64,000 nucleotides of DNA, from contig NZ_CTEJ01000002.1 in assembly GCF_001282625.1 (NCBI RefSeq), positions 188,501-252,500 on the forward strand, read 5' to 3'. The translations under genes and the position numbers were made by a program. Position 1 is the first letter of the stretch. The number at the start of each line of letters is the position of its first letter. Below are positions 1 through 7,700 of this stretch, piece by piece. The notes below the pieces were generated by a model, which saw nothing but the letters and a program-made list of their open reading frames with translations, was not told the DNA's origin and did not search any database. The DNA is from Lascolabacillus massiliensis (GTDB lineage Bacteria > Bacteroidota > Bacteroidia > Bacteroidales > Dysgonomonadaceae).

Positions 1-1
1 C

Positions 2-550
2 ACTAAAAAAGGTATGCTGTTTCTTGCTGATACTCTATTCAACAGACATCCTGATACAGATACTTTGATAGACATAGCTAGATTGGCTGATGCTACTGTT
101 AAGTTTTTCAATCATGATCCTGTAATAGCGATGGTTTCCTATTCTAACTTCGGGTCAGACTCAGTAGGCAGTCCTGCGAGCGTTCACCAGGTTGTTAAAA
201 CACTTCACGAAAGATATCCTGAAATGGTTGTTGATGGTGAAATGCAAGTTAATTATGCCCTGAATAAAGAATTGAGAGATAAGAAATATCCTTTTACACG
301 TTTACGCGATAAAGAGGTAAATACACTTGTTTTCCCTAATCTGAGTTCAGCCAATGCTTCATACAAAATACTTAAAGAAACTGGAAAGAATGATATAATT
401 GGTCCTATTCAAATGGGACTAAACAAACCGGTACATATTTTAGATGTAGATACTTCTGTGCGTGATATAGTAAATATGGTAGCCGTAGCAGTTATTGATG
501 CAATTGTTGAAGAAAATATAAGATTAAATAATTTATCAAGAATAATTTAG
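2..550 (+). CDS. maeB: NADP-dependent malic enzyme, C-terminal phosphotransacetylase-like part (5' partial)
   Basis: The reading frame is open from the left edge, so only the C-terminal 183 residues are present; the ATG at 14 is internal. Malic enzymes of the MaeB type convert malate to pyruvate, CO2 and NADPH and carry a C-terminal domain related to phosphate acetyltransferase, which is regulatory rather than catalytic. Recognisable pieces are MVSYSNFGSD, the IGPIQMGLNKPVHIL stretch and SVRDIVNMVAVAVIDA near the end, all typical of MaeB tails. A stand-alone phosphate acetyltransferase is the main alternative, because the malic enzyme part lies outside the window. The next gene starts 49 nt downstream. 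Confidence 0.85.
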   Translation, partial: TKKGMLFLADTLFNRHPDTDTLIDIARLADATVKFFNHDPVIAMVSYSNFGSDSVGSPASVHQVVKTLHERYPEMVVDGEMQVNYALNKELRDKKYPFTRLRDKEVNTLVFPNLSSANASYKILKETGKNDIIGPIQMGLNKPVHILDVDTSVRDIVNMVAVAVIDAIVEENIRLNNLSRII

Positions 551-599
551 GTATCTTCATCATTCAATAGAAACATATCTAATAAACAATCAAAATATT

Positions 600-1952
600 A
601 TGTCAAAAAGAAAAAGATTTATGCTTCCTGAAACGGAAATACCAACACAGTGGTATAATATTACTGCTGAGATGAAAAATAAACCTTTACCAATGATCAA
701 TCCACAAACAAAAGAGGAACTCAAAGCTGAGGATCTGTTTCCATTGTTTGCTGAGGAGCTATCACGCCAGGAAGTAAACCAAACTGATACATGGATAGAT
801 ATTCCAGATGAAGTAAGAGATAAATATAAAATATATCGTCCCACTCCGCTGGTAAGAGCAACTGAACTTGAGAAAACACTTGATACACCAGCGCATATAT
901 ATTTTAAAAATGAAAGTGTTAGTCCCGTTGGTTCACATAAATTGAACTCAGCATTACCACAAGCTTACTATAATAAAGTTGATGGAACAACTAACATTAC
1001 TACAGAGACCGGAGCTGGTCAATGGGGTACCGCACTTGCATTCGCTGCCAAAGCATTTGGTCTTGAACTTGCAGTCTATATGGTAAAGATAAGCTACGAA
1101 CAAAAGCCTTACAGACGTTCTCTTATGCAGACATGGGGTGCTCAGGTAATTGCATCACCAAGCATGTCTACCAAGGCTGGACGTAAAATCATTACCGACC
1201 ATCCTAACTATCAGGGAAGTTTAGGTACTGCTATTTCTGAAGCCATTGAATTAGCAATGCAAACAGAAAATTGCAAATACGCTTTAGGAAGTGTTTTAAA
1301 CCATGTTTCATTACATCAGACTATTATTGGACTTGAAGCTGAAAAACAGATGGAGATGGCAGATGAGTATCCGGATATTGTAATTGGTTGCTTTGGAGGT
1401 GGTTCAAATTTCTCAGGCATAAGTTTCCCATTCATGCGTCACAACTTCACAGGTGAAAAGAAAACACGTTTTGTGGCAGCTGAGCCTGCATCATGTCCTA
1501 AACTGACCAGAGGGGAATTTAAATATGACTTCGGAGATGAAACTGGTTATACCCCACTTATCCCAATGTTTACACTAGGACATAAGTTTACACCGGCAAA
1601 TATTCATGCTGGGGGACTTCGATATCATGGCGCAGGTAGCATTGTTAGTCAGCTTCTTAAAGATGGCTATATTGAAGCAGTAGATATAAAACAGCTTGAC
1701 TCTTTTAATGCTGGTGTATTATTTGCTCGTACTGAAGGTATTGTTCCTGCACCTGAATCAAATCATGCAATAGCAGCAGCAATTAATGAGGCTTTAAAAG
1801 CTAAAGAAGAAGGAAAGAAAAAAGTAATTCTGTTTAATCTTTCAGGACATGGCTTTGTAGACATGAGTGCTTATGATCAATTCCTCGCTGGTGATCTTAC
1901 AAATCATGTAGTTTCGGACGAAGATATTAGTAAGTTTTTAACAGAAGTCTGA
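600..1952 (+). CDS. trpB: TrpB2-type tryptophan synthase beta chain
   Basis: 450 residues, longer than the roughly 400 of TrpB1 and typical of the TrpB2 (TrpB-like) group. The PLP enzyme condenses indole with serine (or phosphoserine in some TrpB2) to tryptophan. The Schiff-base lysine is K114 in GSHKLNSAL and the phosphate-binding glycine loop is GGGSN at 266-270. The extended N-terminal segment (KRKRFMLPETEIPTQWYN) is also a TrpB2 hallmark. No trpA or other trp gene is adjacent, which fits the family habit of standing alone and acting in indole salvage. ATG start at 600; no clear promoter motif was found in the 49-nt gap after maeB. Confidence 0.93.
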   Translation: MSKRKRFMLPETEIPTQWYNITAEMKNKPLPMINPQTKEELKAEDLFPLFAEELSRQEVNQTDTWIDIPDEVRDKYKIYRPTPLVRATELEKTLDTPAHIYFKNESVSPVGSHKLNSALPQAYYNKVDGTTNITTETGAGQWGTALAFAAKAFGLELAVYMVKISYEQKPYRRSLMQTWGAQVIASPSMSTKAGRKIITDHPNYQGSLGTAISEAIELAMQTENCKYALGSVLNHVSLHQTIIGLEAEKQMEMADEYPDIVIGCFGGGSNFSGISFPFMRHNFTGEKKTRFVAAEPASCPKLTRGEFKYDFGDETGYTPLIPMFTLGHKFTPANIHAGGLRYHGAGSIVSQLLKDGYIEAVDIKQLDSFNAGVLFARTEGIVPAPESNHAIAAAINEALKAKEEGKKKVILFNLSGHGFVDMSAYDQFLAGDLTNHVVSDEDISKFLTEV

Positions 1953-2018
1953 TATAGCTGAAAATGAGTATTAACAAAGAGCTGAGACTAATTTAATCCA
2001 AAAAAATAACATAAATAA

Positions 2019-2050
2019 TTTGGATATTACGTATAGACCATTTATCTTTG
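2019..2050 (+). promoter_or_regulatory. Bacteroidota promoter driving the RNA candidate
   Basis: TTTG at 2019-2022, a 20-bp spacer, then TATCTTTG at 2043-2050. This is a full match to the -33/-7 arrangement of Bacteroidota primary-sigma promoters. The expected transcription start is about 2056-2058. Confidence 0.75.
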
Positions 2051-2055
2051 GAATA

Positions 2056-2310
2056 CATAAATGATGAAGTTACTGCCGCATTGGTCGATTGGGGAACTCA
2101 TCAATTACATTTTATAAACCGAGACTCGTTTTTGGTTTCAATGGCGGGCCGCAGCCTTCGGGTTTCCGATTTATCGGAACAGCGGATTACAAAGAAGCTA
2201 AGACACTCAAATCCTGTCAAACGGAGTTTCGTCTTATTCCACCGATGCGGCTTCTTATAGAAAGCAGATTAGCAATATATTTAGTAATATTGCAATCTGC
2301 TTTTCATTTT
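2056..2310 (+). ncRNA. Candidate structured non-coding RNA or leader, unknown class
   Basis: About 250 nt from the predicted start to the terminator tract. Helices seen by eye: an 11-bp closing stem, GCCGCATTGGT (2075-2085) with ACCGATGCGGC (2241-2251); an inner stem GGAACTC (2093-2099) with GAGTTTC (2224-2230); a hairpin AAACCGAGA/TTTTGGTTT around 2117-2139; and a three-way element closed by CCGC (2149-2152) and GCGG (2182-2185), enclosing a CC-TTCG-GG tetraloop hairpin and TTCCGA/TCGGAA (2164-2179). An intrinsic terminator follows. The long rod with an interrupted middle is reminiscent of 6S RNA, but I cannot assign a family. I find no SRP, RNase P or tmRNA signature. Because the terminator sits 14 nt before chrA, a regulatory leader is the main alternative to a free sRNA. 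Confidence 0.6.
2261..2310 (+). terminator. Intrinsic terminator just before the chromate transporter genes
   Basis: AAAGCAGATT (2261-2270) pairs with AATCTGCTTT (2294-2303). GCAATAT (2272-2278) pairs with ATATTGC (2287-2293), leaving one bulged A. The 3' arm runs into TTTTCATTTT. The hairpin ends only 14 nt before the ATG at 2324. Confidence 0.8.
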
Positions 2311-2323
2311 ATATCCCACTTTT

Positions 2324-2881
2324 ATGAATCTGGCAAAACAATATTTGGAGCTTTTTCTGGTTTTCTTCAAAATAGGAGCCTTTACTTTTGGAGGAGGCTA
2401 TGCCATGATTCCACTAATACGCAATGAGGTTGTCAATAAAAAGAAATGGCTTGCTGATAATGAGTTTATGGATATGCTAGCATTAGCACAATCTGTTCCG
2501 GGACCAATTTCTTTAAACACAGCAATATTTGTAGGCAATAAAAGACTAGGCTTTAAAGGAAGTCTGTTTACTGGTGCTGGAATTATTCTCCCGTCCTTTA
2601 TTATAATACTTCTTATTGCAATTGTCTTCACCCAGTTCAAGGACAACCAGGTTGTTGAACGCATTTTCAGAGGAGTTCGACCAGCAGTAGTTGCACTTAT
2701 TGTAGCACCTCTTTTAGGTTTAGGTAAATCTGCCGGGATAAAAATAAGCAATATCTGGGTTCCAATAACAGTGGCCCTTTTAGTTTGGTTGCTAAAAATA
2801 TCACCAGTATATATTATATTATTTTCAGCTATATTCGGGATTCTCTATTTTCTATTTATTAAACAAAAAACGAAAAAGTAA
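2324..2881 (+). CDS. chrA: Chromate transporter family protein, first half of split pair
   Basis: 185 residues, one CHR domain. Full-length ChrA proteins carry two such domains in about 400 residues; here each is a separate short-chain gene. The signature FGGGYAM is at 22-28 and PGP at 59-61, followed by several hydrophobic spans ending in a lysine-rich tail. Members export chromate in some bacteria, but the physiological substrate in anaerobes is often unknown. The stop codon directly abuts the next gene, so the two subunits are probably translated together and form a heterodimer. The only clear upstream promoter is that of the structured RNA, so expression may require readthrough of the terminator. 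Confidence 0.9.
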   Translation: MNLAKQYLELFLVFFKIGAFTFGGGYAMIPLIRNEVVNKKKWLADNEFMDMLALAQSVPGPISLNTAIFVGNKRLGFKGSLFTGAGIILPSFIIILLIAIVFTQFKDNQVVERIFRGVRPAVVALIVAPLLGLGKSAGIKISNIWVPITVALLVWLLKISPVYIILFSAIFGILYFLFIKQKTKK

Positions 2882-3439
2882 ATGGAACTGACGGAATTAT
2901 ATTTGCAGCTTTTTATATCGTTCCTGAAAATAGGTCTGTTTGGCTTTGGTGGTGGCTACGCCATGTTACCTCTCATCCAAAGAGAGGTTGTTGACATACA
3001 TGGCTGGATTAGTGTTAACGATTTTACAGATATAGTAGCTATTTCTCAAACAACACCTGGGCCAATAGCCTTCAACTCTGCCACGTATATTGGATACACA
3101 GCGATTACCGAAGCAGGATATTCAACAGGTTATGGAATATTGGGATCTGCAATCAGTACTTTAGCTGTTAGTATTCCATCATTAATATTAATGACACTGG
3201 TATGTCTGTTTTTCTTCAGACTTAAAAACAATCCTTGGTTACAATCTTCATTATCAGTATTAAAACTTACAATAATTGGTTTAATTGCTTCTGCAGCTCT
3301 GATGTTGATGAACGAACACAATTTTATTGACTATAAAAGCTGGATAATTTTTACAATTATCATGATTGCATCAATAAGGAAAGTCGATCCAATATTACTG
3401 ATTGTACTATCTGGTATTGCGGGACTAATACTTTATTAA
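2882..3439 (+). CDS. chrA: Chromate transporter family protein, second half of split pair
   Basis: 185 residues, exactly the length of its upstream partner. The same landmarks sit at the same positions: FGGGYAM 22-28 and PGP 60-61 after QTT. The two genes therefore look like an old duplication of one CHR domain. The ATG starts at the base following the stop of the first gene, giving translational coupling. Several hydrophobic helices fill the rest of the chain. As known for short-chain CHR pairs, the two products probably insert in opposite orientation and work together; this is family knowledge, not visible here. The gene ends 27 nt before a convergent small gene. Confidence 0.9.
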   Translation: MELTELYLQLFISFLKIGLFGFGGGYAMLPLIQREVVDIHGWISVNDFTDIVAISQTTPGPIAFNSATYIGYTAITEAGYSTGYGILGSAISTLAVSIPSLILMTLVCLFFFRLKNNPWLQSSLSVLKLTIIGLIASAALMLMNEHNFIDYKSWIIFTIIMIASIRKVDPILLIVLSGIAGLILY

Positions 3440-3466
3440 TAAGATAAATATATTATTTGAACTAAT

Positions 3467-3709
3467 TTATTTCTCAGTTATTACTTTATTTCTGTTACCT
3501 TTAATTAGAATTATCAATAAGAAAAGTAATATTGCAGCAATAACAACCCAAAACCACAATTCCACATAAAAGGGATCGTTACTATAATCAATATTGATAT
3601 CCAACTCTTCAATATTCACTGTTTCAGACGAAATGACCGGATTTACTGATAAAAGGAATACAGAAATAATTACTATTACAGTCTTACGGCAAAAAGATGT
3701 GAATTTCAT
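3467..3709 (-). CDS. Small secreted or membrane protein, unknown function
   Basis: 80 residues when started at the ATG at 3709 (MKFTSFCRK). A longer frame reaching 3769 would overlap the upstream acetyltransferase, so the shorter start is preferred. Residues 1-28 look like a signal peptide or first membrane segment (VIVIISVFLLSV). A short acidic stretch follows (NIEELDINIDYSND), then a strong hydrophobic helix WFWVVIAAILLFLLIILI and a basic tail. It starts one base after the stop of the GNAT gene, so it is the last gene of the topA-GNAT run. I recognise no family. Confidence 0.55.
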   Translation of the reverse strand: MKFTSFCRKTVIVIISVFLLSVNPVISSETVNIEELDINIDYSNDPFYVELWFWVVIAAILLFLLIILIKGNRNKVITEK

Positions 3710-3710
3710 T

Positions 3711-4205
3711 TCATATTTTTTTTTGATAAGCGAGTCGCTCCGATCCATCAGAAACGTATATAATTCCACAATAGTGGAATCCTAAACTACCAAGAATCTT
3801 TTGTATAACAATATTATTTCTGTGTGTATCAACTCTGATATTCGGGCATTGAGTAAAACACCATTCAAAACATGCTTTAGCAACACCTTTCTCTTTACCC
3901 GATGATGCAATCCTGTGAACAGTGCCATATAGCTCGTCATTTAACCATTGGCCATCATAAATCTTCAAGTAAGTTGGATCTTCACCAATAATAAAACAAA
4001 AAGTACCAACAATTTCTCCTGCACTATTTTCACATATAAAACTGTGCCCAGCCTCTATCTCTTCGGTTATAAACTTCTCTGTAGGATAACCATTTATCCA
4101 CTGACCTTCATTACCGGTACTGCGCATAAAATCACGGGCAATATCGTAAATCGGCATGATCTCCGGTAAGTCTTTATAAGTAGCAGGTCTGATTTTGGTA
4201 ATCAT
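3711..4205 (-). CDS. GNAT family N-acetyltransferase
   Basis: 164 residues with the GNAT pattern: an N-terminal strand ITKIRPATYKDLPEIMPIYD, a central strand EIVGTFCFIIGED, the acetyl-CoA loop region SSGKEKGVAKACFEWC, and the closing N-N-x-x-x-Q-K-I-L-x-x-L-G-F motif near residue 145. It should transfer an acetyl group from acetyl-CoA to an amine, but the substrate cannot be read from the sequence. The start codon is 15 nt downstream of the topA stop and the small membrane gene follows at once, suggesting one transcript. Similar short GNATs are common in Bacteroidota without known substrate. Confidence 0.85.
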   Translation of the reverse strand: MITKIRPATYKDLPEIMPIYDIARDFMRSTGNEGQWINGYPTEKFITEEIEAGHSFICENSAGEIVGTFCFIIGEDPTYLKIYDGQWLNDELYGTVHRIASSGKEKGVAKACFEWCFTQCPNIRVDTHRNNIVIQKILGSLGFHYCGIIYVSDGSERLAYQKKI

Positions 4206-4219
4206 CGCACTTAAAAAGG

Positions 4220-6670
4220 TTATTTTTTAGTTGATCTTTTTCCTGTAGTTTTCTTAGTTGATGTAGCTTTAGCCGTCTTAGTTTTTCCTTTATCGGCTGT
4301 TTTGCTAGTACCTTTCTTAGTTGTTGAACTTTCTGCAGATTCAGACTTCTTTGTTTTCTTGCTTTTAGATTTTTTATCCTTAGCGCTATCTTCAATAATT
4401 CTTTTACACTCCTCAAGAGTCAACTTTTTAGGATCAGTTGTCTTTGGTATCTTGTAATTTGAATTCTGATACTTGATATAAGGACCATACCTACCATTCA
4501 AAACCTGTAGATCAGAATCCTCCTCAAATAATTTAATAGTCTTCTCCTTATCTTTCCTCTCCTTATCTTCAATAAGCTCGATAGCTTCCTCTAATTGTAT
4601 CTCGAGTGGATCAACACCTTTTGGAATAGACACAAATTTATTATTATGCCTGATATAAGGTCCAAAACGTCCAATACCAATAACAACATCTTTATCTCTA
4701 AACTCTCCTATATTACGTGGTAGTTCAAATAATTTTAATGTTTCTTCAAGAGTGATTGATTCAATCGATTGAGATTTTTGAAGAGATGCGAATAGAGGTT
4801 TTTCATCCTCCTCCGGAGTACCAATTTGCGCCATTGCACCATAACGTCCAATCTTTACTGATACCTGTCTGCCTGATTTCGGATCAACACCCAATACCCT
4901 TTCACCAGCCTTATGCTCCATACGCATATTTGCTGTCTCCTCAACAATCGGATGAAAGACATCATAGAAATCAGATATTGATTTATTCCACTTAGCTTTA
5001 CCTTCGGCAATTTTATCAAATCCCTCTTCCACTTTAGCCGTGAAATTATAATCTATTATAGAAGGAAAATATTCTACCAGGAAATCATTCACAACAATAC
5101 CTATATCTGTGGGGAAAAGCTTATTCTTATCTGCACCGGTAGTTTCAGTTTTTTCAGAATCTTTTATTTTTCCTTTTTTAAGAAGAAGGACATTAAAATT
5201 TCTTTTTTCACCATCAATACTTTTTTTCTCAACATACTCTCTGTTGATTATCGTTGAGATAGTTGGAGCATATGTTGAAGGACGTCCAATGCCCAGTTCT
5301 TCCATTTTTCTAACCAATGAAGCTTCAGAGTATCTGGCAGGACGTTGAGAGAATCTCTCAGTAGCAGAAACTTCCTGCATTTCAAGTACTTCTCCCTTTT
5401 TAACCGGTGGTAATATACCATCCTCTTTCTCCCCATTCTCATCATCAGTACCTTCAAGATACACCCTAAGGAATCCATCAAACTTTATTACCTCACCATT
5501 GGCTACAAACTTACCATCCGTATTTGACACCGAAATATTGGCAGTAGTGCGTTCAAGTTCTACATCAGCCATTTGCGATGCAATAGTTCTCTTCCAGATA
5601 AGGTTATACAGTTTCTTCTCTTGAGCCGTACCCTCAATCTCATGTTCACTTATATATGTAGGGCGTATTGCTTCGTGAGCCTCCTGAGCCCCTTTTGATT
5701 TTGTACTATACTGACGAGACTTATGATACTTTTCACCATACTGATCTATAACCTCAGTTTTGGCAGTACCAATTGCCAAACCCGACAAATTCACCGAGTC
5801 TGTTCTCATATATGTGATCTTACCCGACTCGTACAGTCGCTGTGCAACCATCATAGTCTGCCCCACAGAGAAACCCAGTTTACGTGACGCTTCCTGTTGA
5901 AGAGTTGATGTAGTGAAAGGAGCAGCAGGTGATTTTTTTGCAGGTCTGGTTACAACATCCTCAATGGAAAAAACCGAACTCTTTAATTTCTCAAGAAGTT
6001 CCAGTGCCTCTTCTTTTGTTTTCAGACGCTTGTTATACTCTGCTTTAATTTCGTAAGTCTGTCCATTTTCCACTTTCGAGAAAACTCCAACCACCCTGTA
6101 TGATGCTTCTGAATTAAAGTTTTGTATCTCACGCTCACGCTCAACAATTAATCTTACAGCAACAGATTGTACTCGACCAGCAGAGAGAGCCGGTTTAATT
6201 TTTCTCCATAATACAGGAGATAGTTCAAACCCTACAATTCTATCCAGGACACGTCGAGCCTGTTGAGCATCAACCAGATTCTTATCAATCTTTCTTGGGT
6301 TTTTTATAGCTTCAAGAATTGCATTTTTCGTAATCTCGTGAAAAACAATTCTCTTTGTATTTTCCTCTTTAAGTTCAAGAGTTTCGAAAAGATGCCAGGA
6401 AATAGCCTCACCTTCACGGTCCTCATCAGAAGCCAACCATACAGTATTAGCCTTTTTAACAGCAGCCTTCAGTTCTGATACTATTTTCTTTTTATCATCC
6501 GGAACCTCATAGATAGGTTCAAAGTTATTTTCAACATCAATACTAAAATCCTTCTTCTTCAAATCACGTATATGCCCATAACTCGACATTACATGAAAAT
6601 CTTTTCCAAGAAATTTTTCTATCGTTTTTGCTTTCGCGGGTGACTCAACAATAACCAGGTTCTTTTCCAT
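4220..6670 (-). CDS. topA: DNA topoisomerase I (type IA)
   Basis: 816 residues from the ATG at 6670; a TTG one codon upstream is in frame but less likely. The enzyme relaxes negatively supercoiled DNA through a transient 5'-phosphotyrosine. The Toprim domain opens with VIVESPAKAKTIEKFLG and has the acidic DEDREGE motif at 82-88. The active tyrosine is Y287 in GKITYMRTDS. Instead of C-terminal zinc fingers there are glycine-rich repeats (RFGPYIRHNNKF, RYGPYIKYQNSNY), as usual in this phylum. The last roughly 55 residues are a lysine/serine/threonine tail, probably for DNA contact. A promoter motif with an inverted repeat lies upstream. Confidence 0.97.
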   Translation of the reverse strand: MEKNLVIVESPAKAKTIEKFLGKDFHVMSSYGHIRDLKKKDFSIDVENNFEPIYEVPDDKKKIVSELKAAVKKANTVWLASDEDREGEAISWHLFETLELKEENTKRIVFHEITKNAILEAIKNPRKIDKNLVDAQQARRVLDRIVGFELSPVLWRKIKPALSAGRVQSVAVRLIVEREREIQNFNSEASYRVVGVFSKVENGQTYEIKAEYNKRLKTKEEALELLEKLKSSVFSIEDVVTRPAKKSPAAPFTTSTLQQEASRKLGFSVGQTMMVAQRLYESGKITYMRTDSVNLSGLAIGTAKTEVIDQYGEKYHKSRQYSTKSKGAQEAHEAIRPTYISEHEIEGTAQEKKLYNLIWKRTIASQMADVELERTTANISVSNTDGKFVANGEVIKFDGFLRVYLEGTDDENGEKEDGILPPVKKGEVLEMQEVSATERFSQRPARYSEASLVRKMEELGIGRPSTYAPTISTIINREYVEKKSIDGEKRNFNVLLLKKGKIKDSEKTETTGADKNKLFPTDIGIVVNDFLVEYFPSIIDYNFTAKVEEGFDKIAEGKAKWNKSISDFYDVFHPIVEETANMRMEHKAGERVLGVDPKSGRQVSVKIGRYGAMAQIGTPEEDEKPLFASLQKSQSIESITLEETLKLFELPRNIGEFRDKDVVIGIGRFGPYIRHNNKFVSIPKGVDPLEIQLEEAIELIEDKERKDKEKTIKLFEEDSDLQVLNGRYGPYIKYQNSNYKIPKTTDPKKLTLEECKRIIEDSAKDKKSKSKKTKKSESAESSTTKKGTSKTADKGKTKTAKATSTKKTTGKRSTKK

Positions 6671-6731
6671 CAATTGTTCTTTTCTTCTTTAGCTTTTTGT
6701 AAGCAGATAGCTTTCAAATTAATGATTTAGC

Positions 6732-6756
6732 ACTACTTTTAGGGTGCAAAAGTAGT
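6732..6756 (-). promoter_or_regulatory. topA promoter -7 element inside an inverted repeat
   Basis: On the minus strand TACTTTTG (6754-6747) fits TAnnTTTG. It lies inside a perfect 9-bp inverted repeat, ACTACTTTT (6732-6740) and AAAAGTAGT (6748-6756), with a 7-bp spacer. The repeat covers the -7 and the expected start site near 6740. A clear -33 was not found. Confidence 0.5.
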
Positions 6757-6828
6757 AATTTTGTGGTTGCAACAACAGTTTTTTTAGAATTTCCTTGATT
6801 ATTAAGTAATTTTCATAAGATAATAACA

Positions 6829-7431
6829 CTATTTATTTTCATTTAATACCACCCCATAAATAGATGACAGCATTTCAGATAGCTGTGTTGAAAGTGATTT
6901 ACGAACTCTCAACTTCATTCGGCACGATTCCTTAAAATCCTGAGTCCACTCCACCTCTTCAAACTGTTTTAATACTCTCATAACATCATTAAGATGAATG
7001 TATTCGAAATCGATTACTATAACATCATCAACAGTCCTTGTTATTATCTCTGCATTTGCAATTGCATCCGCTGCAGCCTCTCTATATGCTTTAATCAACC
7101 CCCCTGTACCAAGCAGTGTACCACCAAAATAACGTACAACCAGAATAAGCACATCTGTAAGTTCAAATGAGTTAATCTGTCCTAATATTGGTTTACCCGC
7201 TGTACCGGAAGGCTCACCATCATCATTATACCTGAACTCTTTTCGCTCCCACCCTAACATGTATGCCCAACAAACATGCCTGGCATTATAATATTTCTTA
7301 CGATATTCCTCCAGAATCCCCATTGCCTCGTCAGCACTCTTCACGGGAAATAGAAATGATAAAAACTTACTCTTTTTTTCATTTATATATCCCTCAGAAG
7401 GTCCTGAAACGGTTTTATAGCTGTCGTCCAT
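6829..7431 (-). CDS. YigZ/IMPACT family protein
   Basis: 200 residues. The N-terminal UPF0029/IMPACT domain is clear: GYINEKKSKFLSFLFPV, then HVCWAYMLG, the NDDGEPSGTAGKPIL loop and VLILVVRYFGGTLLGTGGLIKAY. A C-terminal ferredoxin-like DUF1949 portion covers about residues 135-195. E. coli YigZ has this architecture. Eukaryotic IMPACT regulates the kinase GCN2, but the bacterial role is not settled. It stands alone, with its own promoter upstream, between topA and an ABC transporter on the same strand. The ATG at 7431 is the only sensible start. Confidence 0.9.
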   Translation of the reverse strand: MDDSYKTVSGPSEGYINEKKSKFLSFLFPVKSADEAMGILEEYRKKYYNARHVCWAYMLGWERKEFRYNDDGEPSGTAGKPILGQINSFELTDVLILVVRYFGGTLLGTGGLIKAYREAAADAIANAEIITRTVDDVIVIDFEYIHLNDVMRVLKQFEEVEWTQDFKESCRMKLRVRKSLSTQLSEMLSSIYGVVLNENK

Positions 7432-7460
7432 AGTTTTTATTCACTTTCTCATAATATAAA

Positions 7461-7491
7461 CAAAAGTAGTATAATTATGAAATGTATCAAA
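7461..7491 (-). promoter_or_regulatory. Promoter of the YigZ/IMPACT gene
   Basis: Minus strand: TTTG (7491-7488), 19-bp spacer, TACTTTTG (7468-7461). The expected start is about 7454, giving a short leader before the ATG at 7431. Confidence 0.6.
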
Positions 7492-7700
7492 CTATAGTAA
7501 AATAGCAGAGATATAGACTTCAGCTGAAGTTGTTTCGTCTTAGTCTTTTAATGATTTAAATGTAATTGGATATGGAATAAATTAAGACTATCTAAACAGT
7601 ACTGATTATCTCACATTTCATCTTGAGATATCCTATATATTACTTAGAAGTTAATAAATTGGCTCAAATTAACAGGTGCCTTTATTTAATAAATCCTCTT

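Larger units (their letters stand above)
1953..2323 (+). other. Intergenic region between trpB and chrA, holding the RNA candidate
   Basis: 371 bases without a credible protein gene. The first 65 are AT-rich filler. From 2019 on there is a promoter, a structured RNA and a terminator, listed separately. Short open frames across it overlap the predicted helices and lack family features. Confidence 0.7.

Noticed and set aside
2056-2310. tmRNA, SRP RNA or RNase P RNA
   Set aside because: The conserved cores of those RNAs (tRNA-like end with GGTTCGA arm, GGAAGCAGCC loop, GAGGAAAGTC core) were not found.
2048-2427. Two overlapping plus-strand open frames between trpB and chrA
   Set aside because: They run through the predicted RNA helices and terminator, begin at weak positions, and the translation shows no family features.
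4174-4416. Lysine-rich minus-strand frame
   Set aside because: It is another frame of the low-complexity lysine/threonine tail of topA.
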